Positions 34,667 through 47,039 of a DNA stretch of 64,000 nucleotides are shown in pieces; positions within the stretch are counted from its first letter, which is position 1, and the number at the start of each line of letters is the position of its first letter. Source of the stretch: Phoronis australis (Eukaryota; Phoronida; Phoronidae); contig NMRA01000584.1 in assembly GCA_002633005.1 (NCBI GenBank), positions 1 through 64,000 on the forward strand, written 5' to 3'. Both the position numbers and the translations under genes were made by a program. Below the pieces are notes generated by a model. It was given only the letters and a program-made list of their open reading frames with translations, had not been told where the DNA came from and did not search any database.

Positions 34667-36289
34667 TACTTGCGTGCTTCAGTTTTTGACGTATAAAATA
34701 GCGATGCAAAAAAACAGAAATCAAAGCTTTACTTATTGCGTTTACCCTTTTATTTAATAGAAAAGTGACAAAACAACGAAAGCATCGTTAACATCGTCAT
34801 AATTCTTTGACAGGAACATCCAAAAGCTTTCGTATTACCTGCCAATTACGTGCATATACAGTTTCCTGTTCAGCGAAAAGCAACCCGATTTTTGTGATCT
34901 TTCGGGCAGGCTGAGTGTGCCAGAAAAGTGGTTGGTTTGTACCGTCGTGAAAATGTAAACGGTTTCTAATTTTGGAGGCCGTATAAGTATTTATATATTA
35001 AATAAGAATACCTCAACGCCAAGACCCTAGAAAAATGTGCAGTTTTTGCCAGCTTCGGAACATCGTATCGCTGCCGAAACGACTGATCGGATTCAAATAT
35101 ACTATGTGTTTTATACACTGTTCGCCAAAACGTGTTTAGGAATTGTTTTTAAACTATCAAATTTTTGGATGATATGCTATCAAAAATAGGATTTAGGTCT
35201 ACATCAATTAAGTTGCATAAACCTAAAACAAAACCATAATTTTTAAAACCAGAGTTTTTGAGATTTTATCTTGAACATTTATTGCATACAAAATTTCGTA
35301 ATGTTATTGATCGTGTTATTTTGCTATGAATTTATACTTTCTTTTTTGGCTAAAATTTCCCAAAAGAACAATGTAACGTGACCTAATTAGTTACACATTG
35401 TTATAAAGCCACAAATCAAATTTTACGGAATTTCTACTTTCAGACAATATATCCTTTGCTGAGTTAAACTCTATAGTTTTGTACATATTTGGCTAAACGT
35501 ACAGGCTTGTTTATAAGGTCCTACATAGACTTACAAGGGAAAGCAACCATTTTTGATGTTACCTTCAATAAAAATGCAGAACCCTTGACACATTCACTGA
35601 CTGTGCCCCCGACGAGTATGTGCTATCCATGGAACGACAGGAAGTGACGTCAACGGCCCGACAAAGGGACAGCATCGTTGTTCTGTAAGGAACTTTACTG
35701 TTTTATAGCTCAGGTAAAAGCTAATTACATCAAAAAGTCTATCGCATCCAACAATAACTCAGGATGCGTTTTTCGGGCGTAAAGTGATGACGTCAGTTTA
35801 ATCCGAATCGGTATGTTTTCAGTATTTTAATACAATTAAGTAAAAAAGCGAGAAAACTAATTAATATCCCCGTTTATCCTATACAGTTATCAAGTGCACG
35901 GAAATAATGCCAAGGCAATTTAAATTACGTTTCCGAATTTGTCCTAATTTACAGACATGAACTTCTTTACACAAACTTGAAAATTGTTTTTCTTCGTGTA
36001 ATTAGCAACAAAAGCTTTTGTTGCCTATAGAATGAATAAAAAGAGTCTGAAAGTTGTATGCGAAAAATCTTTCCAAAATTCGCCCAAGGTTCGGAGATGT
36101 CCGTGAAAAATGAAGAGAAACGGTCAACAGGTGAACTTTTCTTTTACGCACATAATTTAGTAGTTTTTTCGGCTTTAAACTTATATTTATAAAGCTATTT
36201 CAGAAATTTTATCTTTGGTGACGAAGATTTTGTCGATTACCTAACAGTATTTTTCCTGTGAACAAAATTCTGTTCCTCTGATATTGTTT
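34667..36289. other. AT-rich intergenic DNA, nothing recognised
   Basis: No ORF with family similarity, no RNA gene and no clear repeat structure could be supported. Confidence 0.5.
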
Positions 36290-37440
36290 CTTTTCCTATG
36301 AACCCCATATATCCTCAGTTTTACACAGATCATGTTGATAAACACCCATATCAATCGCGTACGTGTTAGAAAGCCTCATATCAGAGAATATGCGATTGAC
36401 GACTCGGAGGAAGGAAATGGATTCATTACAACAGAATGGTTGCATATGTGCAACCACCGACCATGCACCCGTGTATTCTTCGGAGTGGAAAATGCATGGG
36501 ACACAATGCTCTTCACCCACGGATATTTCAAGAGGTTTGCCTTTTCCGTGTAAAGTCATTAGTACATTTCACCGCAGACCAGCAAAAACCTGCCACCATT
36601 ATGATACCAGGAAAAGCGTTAAAACGCTGTTTATACCAATAGGTTGAAACCTCCCGTCCGCATTAAATGGCATCTGTAGGTGGCACTAAACGCTTGTCCA
36701 TCAAATAGCTGATCGCCATCTGGCGGGATATTGAATTTCAATATGGCGCTGCTATTTTGAAAATCAGCTATTCGCTTCCTAGATGTGTATAGGGTGTTGC
36801 TTGCCTGTCCTTAGTAGTTCGCAGTGTTTCGGTTCGTAACTTTATCAGACTGAGATTGTGATATGCTTTACATACTGTAAAAGTGTTATGTCTCAATATC
36901 ACGCGCCGAATGAAAGAAATTGCTGTTTGATCCTAGTCAACTTGGCTCCGTCTTGCCCATCATAATTAAAAATTGGGTGATGTCGAAGGTGGTCATGAGT
37001 CACGACGTGGCCTTCTAGTTGAAAACGTCACTGGGTACACTTTCATTTATCCACATCTTAGCATTTCTTTCGAGAGGCACTTAATAACGAACTGTTAGTA
37101 AGTTTATTTAAGTTCTTGTGCCTGAAACTCATGTACACAGTGACATATCTGTAGCAAATACAAGTGTGTAATTAACAGTAAAAGGATATGCGACATAATG
37201 GGGATTAAATCAACTAAGCATATAGTAAAAACCTCGTGAATGAAGCGAGCTAATTTCCAAAAATTGCAGGAGTTCATCAAAGAAATGAATTTGTCGCCAT
37301 CTAAGTTTCTAGTATTACGACAAATACCTCGCTTTCTCCTAAGACCTTCATACGCTGGATAAAATTAAAACGTGTCTTTCCTCCTCAATAGCGCCATAAC
37401 ATACAAAGCAGAAAGGGTCATCTGTGGCTTTATCCAAGTG
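36290..37440. repeat. old segmental duplication, copy 1
   Basis: Stretches at 36523-36800 (TTTGCCTTTTCCGT, GAAACCTCCCGTCCGCATTA, ATTTCAATATGGCGC) and at 37190-37370 (ATTACGACAAATAC, TTTCTCCTAAGA) recur in the same order at 44700-44940 and 46370-46550. Confidence 0.65.
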
Positions 37441-37685
37441 TCTGCCAAATAGTACCAAGATATTTGTAGGGCCTAACTAGATTCAACGCCAATTCGTTCT
37501 TTAGCAATGGGCCATTTTTTTCATAATTACGTAAATCACACCTCCTTTTCTTAACTCTACAATTGTAGTTTTTGACATTTTACAGTTTCCATTTTTTACA
37601 ATTATATGGTTCTGACTTCGGTGTCGTCGCGTCACTGTTTGCTTGGAAGTTGGGGTCACGAAACATACGTTGATGTTTGCCCAGT

Positions 37686-39958
37686 TCAGTCAAGTTTGAG
37701 TTGATTGGCCAGTTGGTTTACAGCTTCAACGAACATCTTACAGAGAGAGGCTGGGTCAGATAAAACGGCTGTATCCCCTTCTACTCCGACCGTTACTGCG
37801 TCCCCGTAGCTCAATATGGAAATGCCAATGCCTGAAACAAACATGAACGTTTGAACACATATTTGCCTTTTGAAGGCTACAAGGACAATAACTCTGTGTA
37901 ATTTGACTGAGATCTAAAATTACGTTTTTGTATGTTTCCAAGCATTGGTACTTAGCTGCATACAGGATTTTTTTTAAAGTAATGCATAAACACATAGTTT
38001 TCGTTCTCATTTTTTGTATTTTTTCCACATTTTTAACGCCCACTGTGGTTATACTTGTCTGTCTTTTAACGACCCTCCCACTTCCTGTCTCTTGCTCCCC
38101 CACATGCCCCATAGCCGCTGTCCCTACCCATTCACCCGCGCGACTCATATCCCTGTTTGCAATGTCCATCATCCTAATACTTCCTCCACATTTCTCTGCC
38201 TCTCGCCCTTCTTTCGTCTACCTCTCTAAAAACACGCGGTGATCTGCATTCACTATTTCTAACGCTCCCTCCAGCTTCCCAAGCCTCAAGATGGCGCTGA
38301 TGGGTTTAGCCATTTTTACGGAGTATCACGAGTAATACATCAACTTTAAATTTTCTGCAGTATAATATGAAAATGAAAACTAACCGTTTATTGCAGGAAT
38401 TTGGATCTAAATTATTGCAACGCCCGGCCTATGAAAATAATTAAAATCTGCTTTTGTTTTAATGACGTCAAGGCAGCGGCCAATCATTGCCACTGGCAAA
38501 AAGGTGTTTGCCATGACCAAGCTTCAATTAGCTAAGCCGGTCAGCGCCATCTTGAGGCTTGAGGGACGAGGCTGACGCCCCCTCCCACTCCCTGTCCCCC
38601 AAGACACCTTTCGGACTCCTAGATGACTTACCAACATTAGCCCTCTGTGGAGGCCAGAAGACCATGCGATTAATTTTGACACCGAGGAATGTATGCTTGT
38701 CTCTTGGTCCAGGAACATTCGACAATACCATTGTATATTTTCGGGCAATCATGTCAAACAACCAACGAGTCATGAAACCAGGAAAACGATTCATGGCGTA
38801 ATCCATGGTAACTTCCGTCACGAGCGGTTCTGCCGATTGTTTTATTCTTGCCATTCTTCGCCCAGTGATGTCAAGTCGTTCACATGGATCACTGATGTTT
38901 GTTGGAATGTTAAGATAAACACATCCAAACTGATTCCCAGTTTTCACGGGGTCTGATTGTGGTCGGAGATCAACGGGGATGAAAGCTAACATGTTTTCCG
39001 GAGGGCCTCGACCCATACCATACGTCGCACAGTATTTCTTAAGCGCACCACCCAGACAAGAAACAAGAACATCGTTCACTGTAGTACCTGTGACATTCTT
39101 TATCCGCTTGATCAAGTTCAGATCAACACTTTGTGACCAATCTGCTACTTTTTTACCAGACAATGACTGACCGTGAAGCACGTGATCATCTGCTGGCCAC
39201 ATTAGTCTTTCTAACAGTAAACCGGGCCCCGTTAGTAGCGACCACGCCACCCGTTTCCAGCGGTCTCGCGAACCAAATGTTTTCTTTGAATTTGTATGCG
39301 TGTCATTGTCAACAAAACTTTTTTCAAACATTTTCAGCAAGGTCATCCCGTCGGCGATGGAGTGGTGACATCGAAACAAAATAGCCGACCTTTCGATGCC
39401 GTCGAACGGTATGAGAATGTATTGCCACGAAGGTTTGTTGGGAGGCATGGCGGATGACATTATATTTGACACGACAGTTTTCAATTCGTCATCATTTGCA
39501 GGTAATGCACCAGAGTATTGGAATGCATGATTAGTAATGTCAAATTTTTTATCTGGACTCCACACGCACCGATAAAATTTTTCGTTGGCATATTTAGTCA
39601 GCACGTCATATAACTTGGTGCCGTCATCTTTTAGTTTCATGGCGATGTTGTTGTAAATTAAATTCTGCATTTTTACTATGTTTACTTGTCCATCTAGAAA
39701 CAACAACGTATGAATAACTAAGTGGTTTTCTTCACTATCTTGTAGCCAGATGGCGTCCAAACCATCCATCACGTCATCATCTCCATTACTATAGTAGGCA
39801 ATCATGGCCCTCAGCGCGAACGTGTAAATGCGGAAGCACAGCATGATGGGTAAAATGATTGGAAGTAGAAGCACAACTGCAGCTAAGGCCGCAGTGTAAA
39901 ACGTCCCCCGAAAGATTGTTCGAAAAAAATCTTCGAACTTGGCCATCTCTCTCCTCAT
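37686..39958 (-). CDS. WSD-type wax ester synthase / diacylglycerol acyltransferase
   Basis: Members transfer acyl-CoA to long-chain alcohols or diacylglycerol. Two coding exons, 39958-38632 and 37831-37686 (TGA), join in phase (GTTG|GTAAGT to CAG|GCATT), giving 490 residues, the usual length for the family. A hydrophobic segment spans residues 21-48. The catalytic HHxxxDG motif is HHSIADG at 198-204. NDVLVS is at 295-300 and SNVPGP at 413-418. The second exon supplies the C-terminal GIGISILSYGDAVTVGVEGD. Without splicing the frame ends 35 codons later in transposon-derived sequence, so the spliced form is the gene. A second in-frame ATG at residue 5 is possible. An acceptor at 39972-39974 (TTTGCAG) suggests a 5' UTR exon. 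Substrate preference cannot be told. Confidence 0.9.
38268..38572. mobile_element. MITE of the AGCCTCGTCCC family, copy 1
   Basis: The ends carry inverted copies of CCTCAAGATGGCGCTGA. It lies in the single coding intron of the acyltransferase gene, its right end about 60 bp from the splice donor. The body matches the larger copy at 53661-54141 (TCACGAGTAAT, CAGTATAATAT, GCCTATGAAAATAATTAAAA). Confidence 0.8.
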
Positions 39959-40235
39959 TTTCGCTGTTCGTCTGCAAATGAAGAAAATAGCTGCATAACA
40001 CCGACTTAAAGGACAGGAAGCAACTTTTTCATGACATTTTTAGTAAAAATACGCTTCGATTATGCTAGACATATTTTTAGTCATCCCCTATTCCGGAAGT
40101 GATGCTTAGAGGGTTTAGAATTTCCCGCCGTTTTGTTTCCATATAGTCTGACTGTGAGCTGTCGAGTCGGTCATTGTTTTACCTCGGTTGTGATAAGTCT
40201 GGTCATCATTTGCATTTGTTTACGAACGAGACAAC

Positions 40236-40616
40236 ATGACGCACGGTTGCTGCGTACCGAGATGTACTCAGCATCGTCTCACTTGCACTTTGGGTAAGCC
40301 ATTACATCGCTTTCCGACGGATGACACACTTCGCCGTTCTTGGCTCGTTCGTTTGAAGAACGCAGCGTCACCCGTCCACGCAACGTACAAAGCAGTGGAG
40401 AATTATTGAGTGTGTGGCAAGCATGTTCTGCCGTCCCATTACGGAAGAGATATGTACGTAGAATTGATGATGGTTCCTGCAAAACAACACCTGAACAGGC
40501 TGCTGATTCCCGGCAGTGCCCCATCGCCAACTGAGAGAAGTGCATTTTTAAAGCGAAAAGCCTCGAGGCCCTTCAGTTACTCATGTGTCACCGTAGCCAG
40601 CCAGCTAGCTGTATGA
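40236..40616 (+). pseudogene. THAP zinc-finger domain reading frame with in-frame TGA
   Basis: The frame starts MTHGCCVPRCTQH and continues HRFPTDDTLRRSWLVRL, giving the first two THAP zinc cysteines, the FP/D loop and the invariant Trp. After an in-frame TGA at 40407-40409 the same frame continues VCGKHVLPSHYGRD, supplying the C-x2-H half of the C2CH site. All zinc ligands are therefore present but split by one stop. The last codons run into the end of inserted element B (from 40594). It is probably the first exon of a decayed transposase-like gene; one base error or a polymorphic stop is possible. Confidence 0.75.
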
Positions 40617-41250
40617 AGACTATCGTCAAAATACAGCTAGGTACCACTGTGTGTTGAGCTCTGTTAGACCCCGAAATTTCACACAGCTCGGGTAGTACTG
40701 CTCGCCATCTCGTCGTGAAACCTATATTGAAACTTATAGCAATGTAGAGTTAACGACTGTCGGGGATGCATTCAAAATCTGGGAGTTAACCGACACTCAC
40801 CTTGCCCGTTGCAGCCGTTTAAGTGAAAATCAATCTATTAAACGTCATTTTCTTGCATAATTCTCCGCTCTTTGTTACTAAGAAAAGACTGTCGTCATTT
40901 CCTAAAATTTTTCGACATTTCTCGGAAGAGCAGCAAAATTTGTTCTGAAATTCGGTTTGCTGGTGTTAAAATACTAAAAAACTTGCGACGAAATGATAGC
41001 AGTTCCGATAATTTTTGTGGCATCAACACGCAACCTCGTGGAAGAGATGAACTGTTGATTGAAGAATCGGGGGAAAATGGCCCATAGGTGATGGCGCCGA
41101 AAGCCGACACAAAAGAGAGCTCCACAATTTTAGCAGGGGAATGAACGGTAGAACTGACGCCAATTTTACCAACACCGGTAAATAATTTAGTCAGATTTTA
41201 TTTAATCATTTTTTTACCTACATCGAAGCAAAGCTGTATATTTAGTATAC
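40594..41250 (+). mobile_element. element B, copy 1
   Basis: Begins TAGCCAGCCAGCTAGCTGTA and matches copy 2 (41757-42531) in reverse over most of its length, including AAAATCTGGGAGT, CCGACACTCACCTT and GCCGTTTAAGTGAAAA. The far end fades after AAGCTGTATATTTAG near 41245, so the terminus is lost. Confidence 0.8.
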
Positions 41251-41270
41251 ATTTCGTCGTCCACTGAACA

Positions 41271-41428
41271 GGCCGGTGAGCCAAACTTTGATAAGTTTTT
41301 TGTGGACTTAACTAAAGTATTGAAGCAATTCGGAAGGTGCCAGGTGTGTGGTAAGGGAGTCTCCCGGCGGGATGAAAGCTGTTTGGGTCAGGTCACCATT
41401 CAGTGGGAGTGCGTCGCGGGACACTCAA
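41271..41428 (+). pseudogene. second exon-like frame of the THAP element
   Basis: Bounded by an acceptor (CTGAACAG) and a donor (CAA|GTAAGT). It reads EPNFDKFFVDLTKVLKQFGR, CQVCGKGVSRR, VTIQWECVAGHSSKW. A Cys-x2-Cys pair followed by a WEC.AGH motif resembles the region after THAP in many invertebrate and fish transposon-like proteins (inference from memory). Same strand as the THAP frame. Confidence 0.5.
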
Positions 41429-41756
41429 GTAAGTGGAATAGTTGTTCCGTCCGTAGGATGCCCGATCTCTAGGCCTACTTTGGCGTGCTCTTCACTAGAA
41501 ACACCTTTCAGTGGGTGAAGACATTGACGGACTTCGGTAAAGTCAAATTTTTCTCCAAGGCGACAGTAAATCCTCACAGTAAACTCGAACGCAAAAACAA
41601 AATGGAGGGAAATTCTAAACCCCCTAAACGTCACTTCCGGAATAAGGCATCACTAATTAATTAAACTACGGGAAGCCGTGATTAACTGAAAAATATGTCT
41701 GGGATAATTAACGAACCGTATTTTTTCACTAAAATGACATGAAGAAGGCTTCTCCT

Positions 41757-42531
41757 TAGCCTTGGTACAAAGCTATATGTAAATATACAGCTTTGTACTG
41801 ATGTGGGTAAAAAAGTGGCAAGATAAAATCTGACACAAAATTGGTGTCATTAAAAACTACAGTCTTCCTTGAGTAAACTAAATTATTTAACGGTGTTGGC
41901 AAAAATGGCGTTCTACCGTTATTCTGCTGCTAAAGTTGTGGAGCGATCTTTAGCGACGGCTTTCGGCGCCGTGAAATATTGCATCACCTATTGGCCAGTT
42001 TCTTTTTTCGTCGATTCTTCAATCAACTGTTGTTCTTTCACGAGCTTGCGTACACGTCACAACAAATTATCAGAACTAGTTTCACTTCATTATAAGTTTT
42101 TAGAATTTTGATACCGAAAAATCGAATTTCAGAAGAAATTTTGTTGCTGCCAAGCTATCATCCTCACCGGAGAGATGTCGCAAAAATTTAGGAAATGGCG
42201 CGTGCGCGTGACACGAGCGTACTGTTCAGTTTCAAAACGACGAAATACTTTTCATTGTTAGAATAGGCGGAGAGTTACACAAGAAAATGACGTTTATTGC
42301 ATTGTTTTTCACTTAAACGGCTGTAACGGGAAAGGTGAGTGTCGGTTGACTCCCAGATTTTGCATGCACACCGTCCAGTTTTTAGCTTTACATGTTGATA
42401 CAAGTTTCACAGCGCGGTGACGAGCAGAACTACACAAGCTGTGTGCAATTTCGAGGTCTACGGAAGAAATACACACAGTGGGACCTAGCTGTATTTTGAC
42501 GACAGTCTTCATACATCTAGCTGGCTGGCTA
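41757..42531 (-). mobile_element. element B, copy 2 (inverted, near full length)
   Basis: Ends TAGCCTTGGTACAAAGC (41757) and GCTGGCTGGCTA (to 42531), both termini of the family, about 775 bp, no intact ORF. The flanking octamers (41749-41756 and 42533-42540) match at 6 of 8 positions, compatible with a decayed 8-bp target duplication. It sits directly beside the right end of element A. Confidence 0.8.
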
Positions 42532-43343
42532 CTTTCTCTTTAAAAATTCGCGTTTTAAATCACGAAACCACAAAATAGTTTGTGCATCTCAGTGAGTTCA
42601 TTTACTTAATTGTTCCTGTGCTGCCCTTTCACATAATAGCTTGTGAGGAAACAACTGTGGTGCATCGCATGATGCTCACTCGGAAATTTTCAAACATACT
42701 GTTCCTTGCTTACGAAAAAAGATCATAATACGCCAGGTCGCGCGTAGTCTCGCGAGATGATACGAGTCTAGAACATGCCACATGCTATTCGCAATGAACG
42801 ACACTCACTGAAAAACACAACTTACCTCAACCTATTAACAGAAGCTTGTAACTGTTTCAGCGGCGTTCGAAATTAAAAAGAGTTAGACATGCAGCTCGCG
42901 ACAAACACGTACGCCATGTCAGCTCGCCAATCAGCAACCTTTGAAATGGTGCACGGGCCACTGACTCATTATGTAACTTCGCAGTTTACGCTATCTGGTA
43001 GTCATTCATGAGCCCCAACTTCAATGTTTTCGCTGCCACTCCCATGCTGAAAATGTGACAGGTGTTCTTAGACGTGTGTCCGTGCACGAATATGTTTCGG
43101 CTGCCGAAGGAACACTTTTGTCTGTTTGCAGAGTCAAACCCACGTACCGAACCAAAGATCAATCACGCCGTATCAGTCAGGAACCACGCCGTACTTGCCT
43201 GCTGACAGATTGCCGGCATCGTGATGTCACCAGACGGTTGTTTGCTCCTTGTTTGACACAACGACCTCGAAGCTGATAGGACTGTGACCGAATAACATTA
43301 TCTCATAAACACAACGAAGGAAAAATAGGTTAACGAAAACATA

Positions 43344-43746
43344 CCTGTGCCCGGTCTCTAAACTTTGCACTCGAAACGAACTCGAAACTATTTTTGGCAA
43401 TTTCTCTGCTCCTTTTGTGCGAACTTAAGATAATTGGTTATCAGACTGTGCTCGAATACATTATAGTTTATGCATAGGAGTTTCTAGTTCAAGTTTGCCC
43501 TTGAAGACCATTATATTCGTGCTACAAACTCGAGTAAAAACTCGAAATTTCGAGTTCAAACTCGAAGTTATTGCTTTAATATTGGGTTTACAAACTGAAC
43601 TAAGGGCAATAAATTATCTACGTAAGTTATTGTGTACTCGAGCATAGAATAATAGACACTTGAGTTCACCCAAAAGTAGAGTAGAAAATGCCAAACCCTA
43701 ATTTCGAGTTATATTTCGAGTAAAAAGATTGGAGACCGGGCCCAGG
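43344..43746. mobile_element. MITE with CCTGKGCCCGGTCTC ends
   Basis: Left CCTGTGCCCGGTCTCTAA and right GGAGACCGGGCCCAGG form inverted ends extending about 40 bp. The interior repeats ACTCGAAA / TTTCGAGT motifs in both orientations. It is about 400 bp with no ORF. Confidence 0.8.
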
Positions 43747-44611
43747 AGAGCGTTTTCTTCAAGTTCACATACTTAAAAATCTGAACACTTTCCCCAATTT
43801 TTGTATATGTTATGTATATTTTCTAAACGCTATGCAGCGATGAATCCATCCCGTTGTAGGGACGTGATAATTACGACAACACCTATCGGAAGTATCATGA
43901 ACCATTATTGAAATACCACACGGTATGTGGACACTTCCGGTCAGAGAAAAGAATCTGAAACTCACTAACGTTGTTTGCTTTAAAACAAAGCAATTGACTA
44001 TTTAACCGTCATGTCGTCCAGAACTTGCCTAAGACAATCTCTCATTTTAAGCCCAGATATAATGCTTTCTAGTGCTTCTTGGGCTTAACTCCAATTATGG
44101 TACGTTATAATTTTCGTACTAAATATTTTTTTCAACAAAAATATCTCTGATCTACCGACGGATTTTTACAAAAATTATGAGTTCGTGTACGGTACTAACT
44201 GTGACAACAACTGCATTTTATATTCTGTTAGAAGTTAGGAAGGGTATTTGTAGACACCTTGTATTTTTGTATTATTAAAATTTCCCTTAGGACAATAGAT
44301 TATCGTTGGGCAAAAGAGAACTTTTCATTTTGGCCCTCTCTAGAGTAATGAGAGCGAAAAAGTGGCTTCCACTTAATCTCAGTTCAGATTTGGTGGACAG
44401 AAATTCACTGTAACAGATAGTGGTTAAAAGTAGACGTGAGAAATAACTCCATTGTCAACCCCTTCCATTGCTTGATAAGTTTAAATTCACTAGTTAATTT
44501 AGATTTTTGACATCAACATGGATCGGACTTCTACCGCTTTATCAATCGCAGCCACCGACTATGGCGCGGATTCTTCATCGCAGTGGGAAATGTATGAAGC
44601 ATGATGTCCTT

Positions 44612-44680
44612 TAGTCTTGGTACAAAGCTGTGTACTAAATATTCAGACGATAGTCTTCATACAGCTGGCTGGCTGGCTAA
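44612..44680. mobile_element. element B, miniature copy with target duplication
   Basis: Only the two ends remain (TAGTCTTGGTACAAAGC ... CAGCTGGCTGGCTGGCTA), flanked by the direct octamer ATGTCCTT at 44604-44611 and 44681-44688. Confidence 0.85.
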
Positions 44681-45104
44681 ATGTCCTTGACCTAGGTATC
44701 GGATATTTCAATAGTTTGCCTTTTCCGTAAGCCAATAGTATACCCCAAGCCCACAGTAGTGAAAAATTTCAGGCATTATGATAGCAGGAAAGGTGTTGAA
44801 ACGCTGTTTGTGCCACTATTTTGAAACCTCACGTCCGCATTATATGGGAGCTGTAGGTGGCGATGAAACAGGAAGACGTGATCACCGTCTGGCGGGACAG
44901 CGAATTTCAATATGGCGCGGCTATTTTGAAAGCCAGCTATTCCTTTAAAACATTGCAGAAGTATATTTCATTTGTATGGCTGCAGGTTTTGTAGATGTTT
45001 AGAGTGTTTTCAGAAAGCTGCCTTTCCAATCGTGACGACTCGTGTCATCACACTGAGACTGCAGTACATATAGACCGGGATCTCAGAGGTATTTTGGGAA
45101 TGAA

Positions 45105-45420
45105 AAGGTAACCAATTTTCTTTAATACCACGGTGATCCATGGGTATCCCAATGCTAGAAAATGGCCATCTGGCAGGTTCGCTCTGGTGGGTGTGTTCAC
45201 GGGAGCCATGAGAATTGCACTCGAAAAATTGAGCTAGATCAACGTTTCTGGTGACCACTTAAAAATACCTGCGACACTACCACTCAATTCACTATATCAA
45301 AATTATCCACTGCCAGATATCAGCCCGGTAGACGGTTTTAACTGAGGACAAAATTTGAGCGAAATCAACCGGCCAAGAGATAACAACCTGAAACTGATTA
45401 TAAATTATTCAACATAGACC
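45105..45420 (+). repeat. inverted repeat D, arm 1
   Basis: Reverse complement of 48535-48850: shared ATCCATGGGTATYCC, TTGAGCTAGATCAACGTTTC and GACGGTTTTAACTGAGG. Confidence 0.8.
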
Positions 45421-45429
45421 AATGTATCA

Positions 45430-45965
45430 TGCATGAACACTGCCTGACAAATTCAGAGGTGGATTACCTTCGCCAGACGTGCTCAAATCTCCGAGTTGAG
45501 CTAGCCCAGCCCACCAGGTAACCGGATGAAACCAACTGTATAACAACCAGCATCGCTCCACGTGGCGCAGCAGCGTATGCCAGATAATTTCGGTTGTGGG
45601 GTGCTTCTGCCAGATGAAAATAATGAGTCCCAAAATTGAGCTAGATCAACCCAAGAGGTAATCGCATAAAATTGGTTGCAAAATATTCAACATAACCCCA
45701 TGAAAGAACACTGCCAGACAAATTCAGTGGTGGGTTAACCCCTCCAGACACGCCCAAACCACACAAAATATAATGGGGTCCCACATGCAACTGAGCTCTA
45801 GCAACCGACGAGGTAACCACATGGAACCAGTTGCAAAAAAGTTCAACATAAATCCATGCGTAATGAACGAAATTCGTCAGACAAATCCTGCGGTGCATTA
45901 CCCCGCCATATGCACCCAAATCTCCGAGTTGAGTTGGACCAACCCACCAAAACCGATTGAAACTA
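45430..45965 (+). repeat. degenerate tandem repeat, units of about 170-200 bp
   Basis: Units share GCCAGACAAATTCAG, CCAAATCTCCGAGTTGAG and GGTAACC. About three diverged copies; no coding signal. Confidence 0.65.
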
Positions 45966-47039
45966 AGTGAAACATGTTCAGGACCATTTCACATGGCAAA
46001 TTGTTATATGCCAGACAATTTCTGAGGCAGACAAAATAAAAGAGCGAAAGCATTGGAGAAAGTACATTTACGACAAATTGCTGGATACATTTAATAGTGA
46101 TTCGAGTAATCTTATGGAATAGATTAATTGCATTTCAAATTTCCTTGGAGGAATGTCTTTGCCAGGCAAATTCATTTTGTTGTTGATAAACTACCTAACC
46201 TGATCCTACTTCCGCTTATTCCCATCAATTGCAAGATAGTGCCAACGTCACTTGTACCACCTTGGTAGCACTATTAATATTTTCCGTGCAATCTAAACAT
46301 GCCCGCGTAAAATACCACAGTCGTGTTTAACTTGCAGGTATGAAAGTATCAACTACAAGCGCGTAATTAACAAAGTGGTTGACATAATACAGACTAATAT
46401 TAAGTTAACTATGCACTATAAAAAGTTGGTGAATGAAACGAGCTAAGTTCTAAACGTTGCAAGACTTCATCAAATAAACGAAGGGATCACCATCGAAATT
46501 ATTAATATTACGACAAATACTTAACTTTCTCCTAAGATCTTCACATACTGCACACTCTAATTAAACGGGTTTTCATCATCTACAGTGTCAGACCAAACAG
46601 AGCAGAAACGCTGATCTCTAGTTACAACCAAGTGTCTGCTTGTTTCGATTTTTAATTTATGATTTGAAAGTCTAAAACGTGCAAGGGCTGTGATTAAATA
46701 GTTTTTGTCTAGACATCTTGTATATTCTTATAGAATAAGTCTATTTTTAAACAGTTGATAAGAATCAAATTTACAAAGAGATATACGTATAGCAAACCTT
46801 CACGGGTCATGGGGCCTGTTACTAACGATTTAGATGTGTGAGCGCCAGAGCCTTTTAACTCCTCCTAGCCATTCCCCAGTCATGGTGGTATTCATTTTAA
46901 ACAACCAGTTTCATTGCTTTGCTCAGTGACACAATCGTCAATTGGTGAAATATTTGCTTGTTTCTAGCAGATTTCACTGAACGACAATTTAAGGAAAAGT
47001 AAGATCCGCAGTTGTGTTGCAAGATATGAGAATAAAATC

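Larger units (their letters stand above)
40018..41752 (+). mobile_element. THAP-type DNA transposon remnant (element A)
   Basis: Left end 40018-40140 (TTTTTCATGACATTTTTAGT, ATTCCGGAAGTGATGC, GGGTTTAGAATTTCCC) is matched in reverse by 41600-41752, giving inverted ends of about 120-150 bp. Between them are a THAP-domain reading frame and a second exon-like frame. P-superfamily transposases carry THAP domains, so a P-like element is a reasonable inference. Another element (B) is inserted inside. The left end sits within about 60 bp of the putative 5' UTR acceptor exon of the acyltransferase gene. Confidence 0.6.
44700..46620. repeat. old segmental duplication, copy 2, with insertion
   Basis: Matches 36.5-36.8 kb (at 44700-44940) and 37.2-37.4 kb (at 46370-46550) in the same order. 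The middle (45.1-46.3 kb) is replaced by unrelated repeats. Confidence 0.6.
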
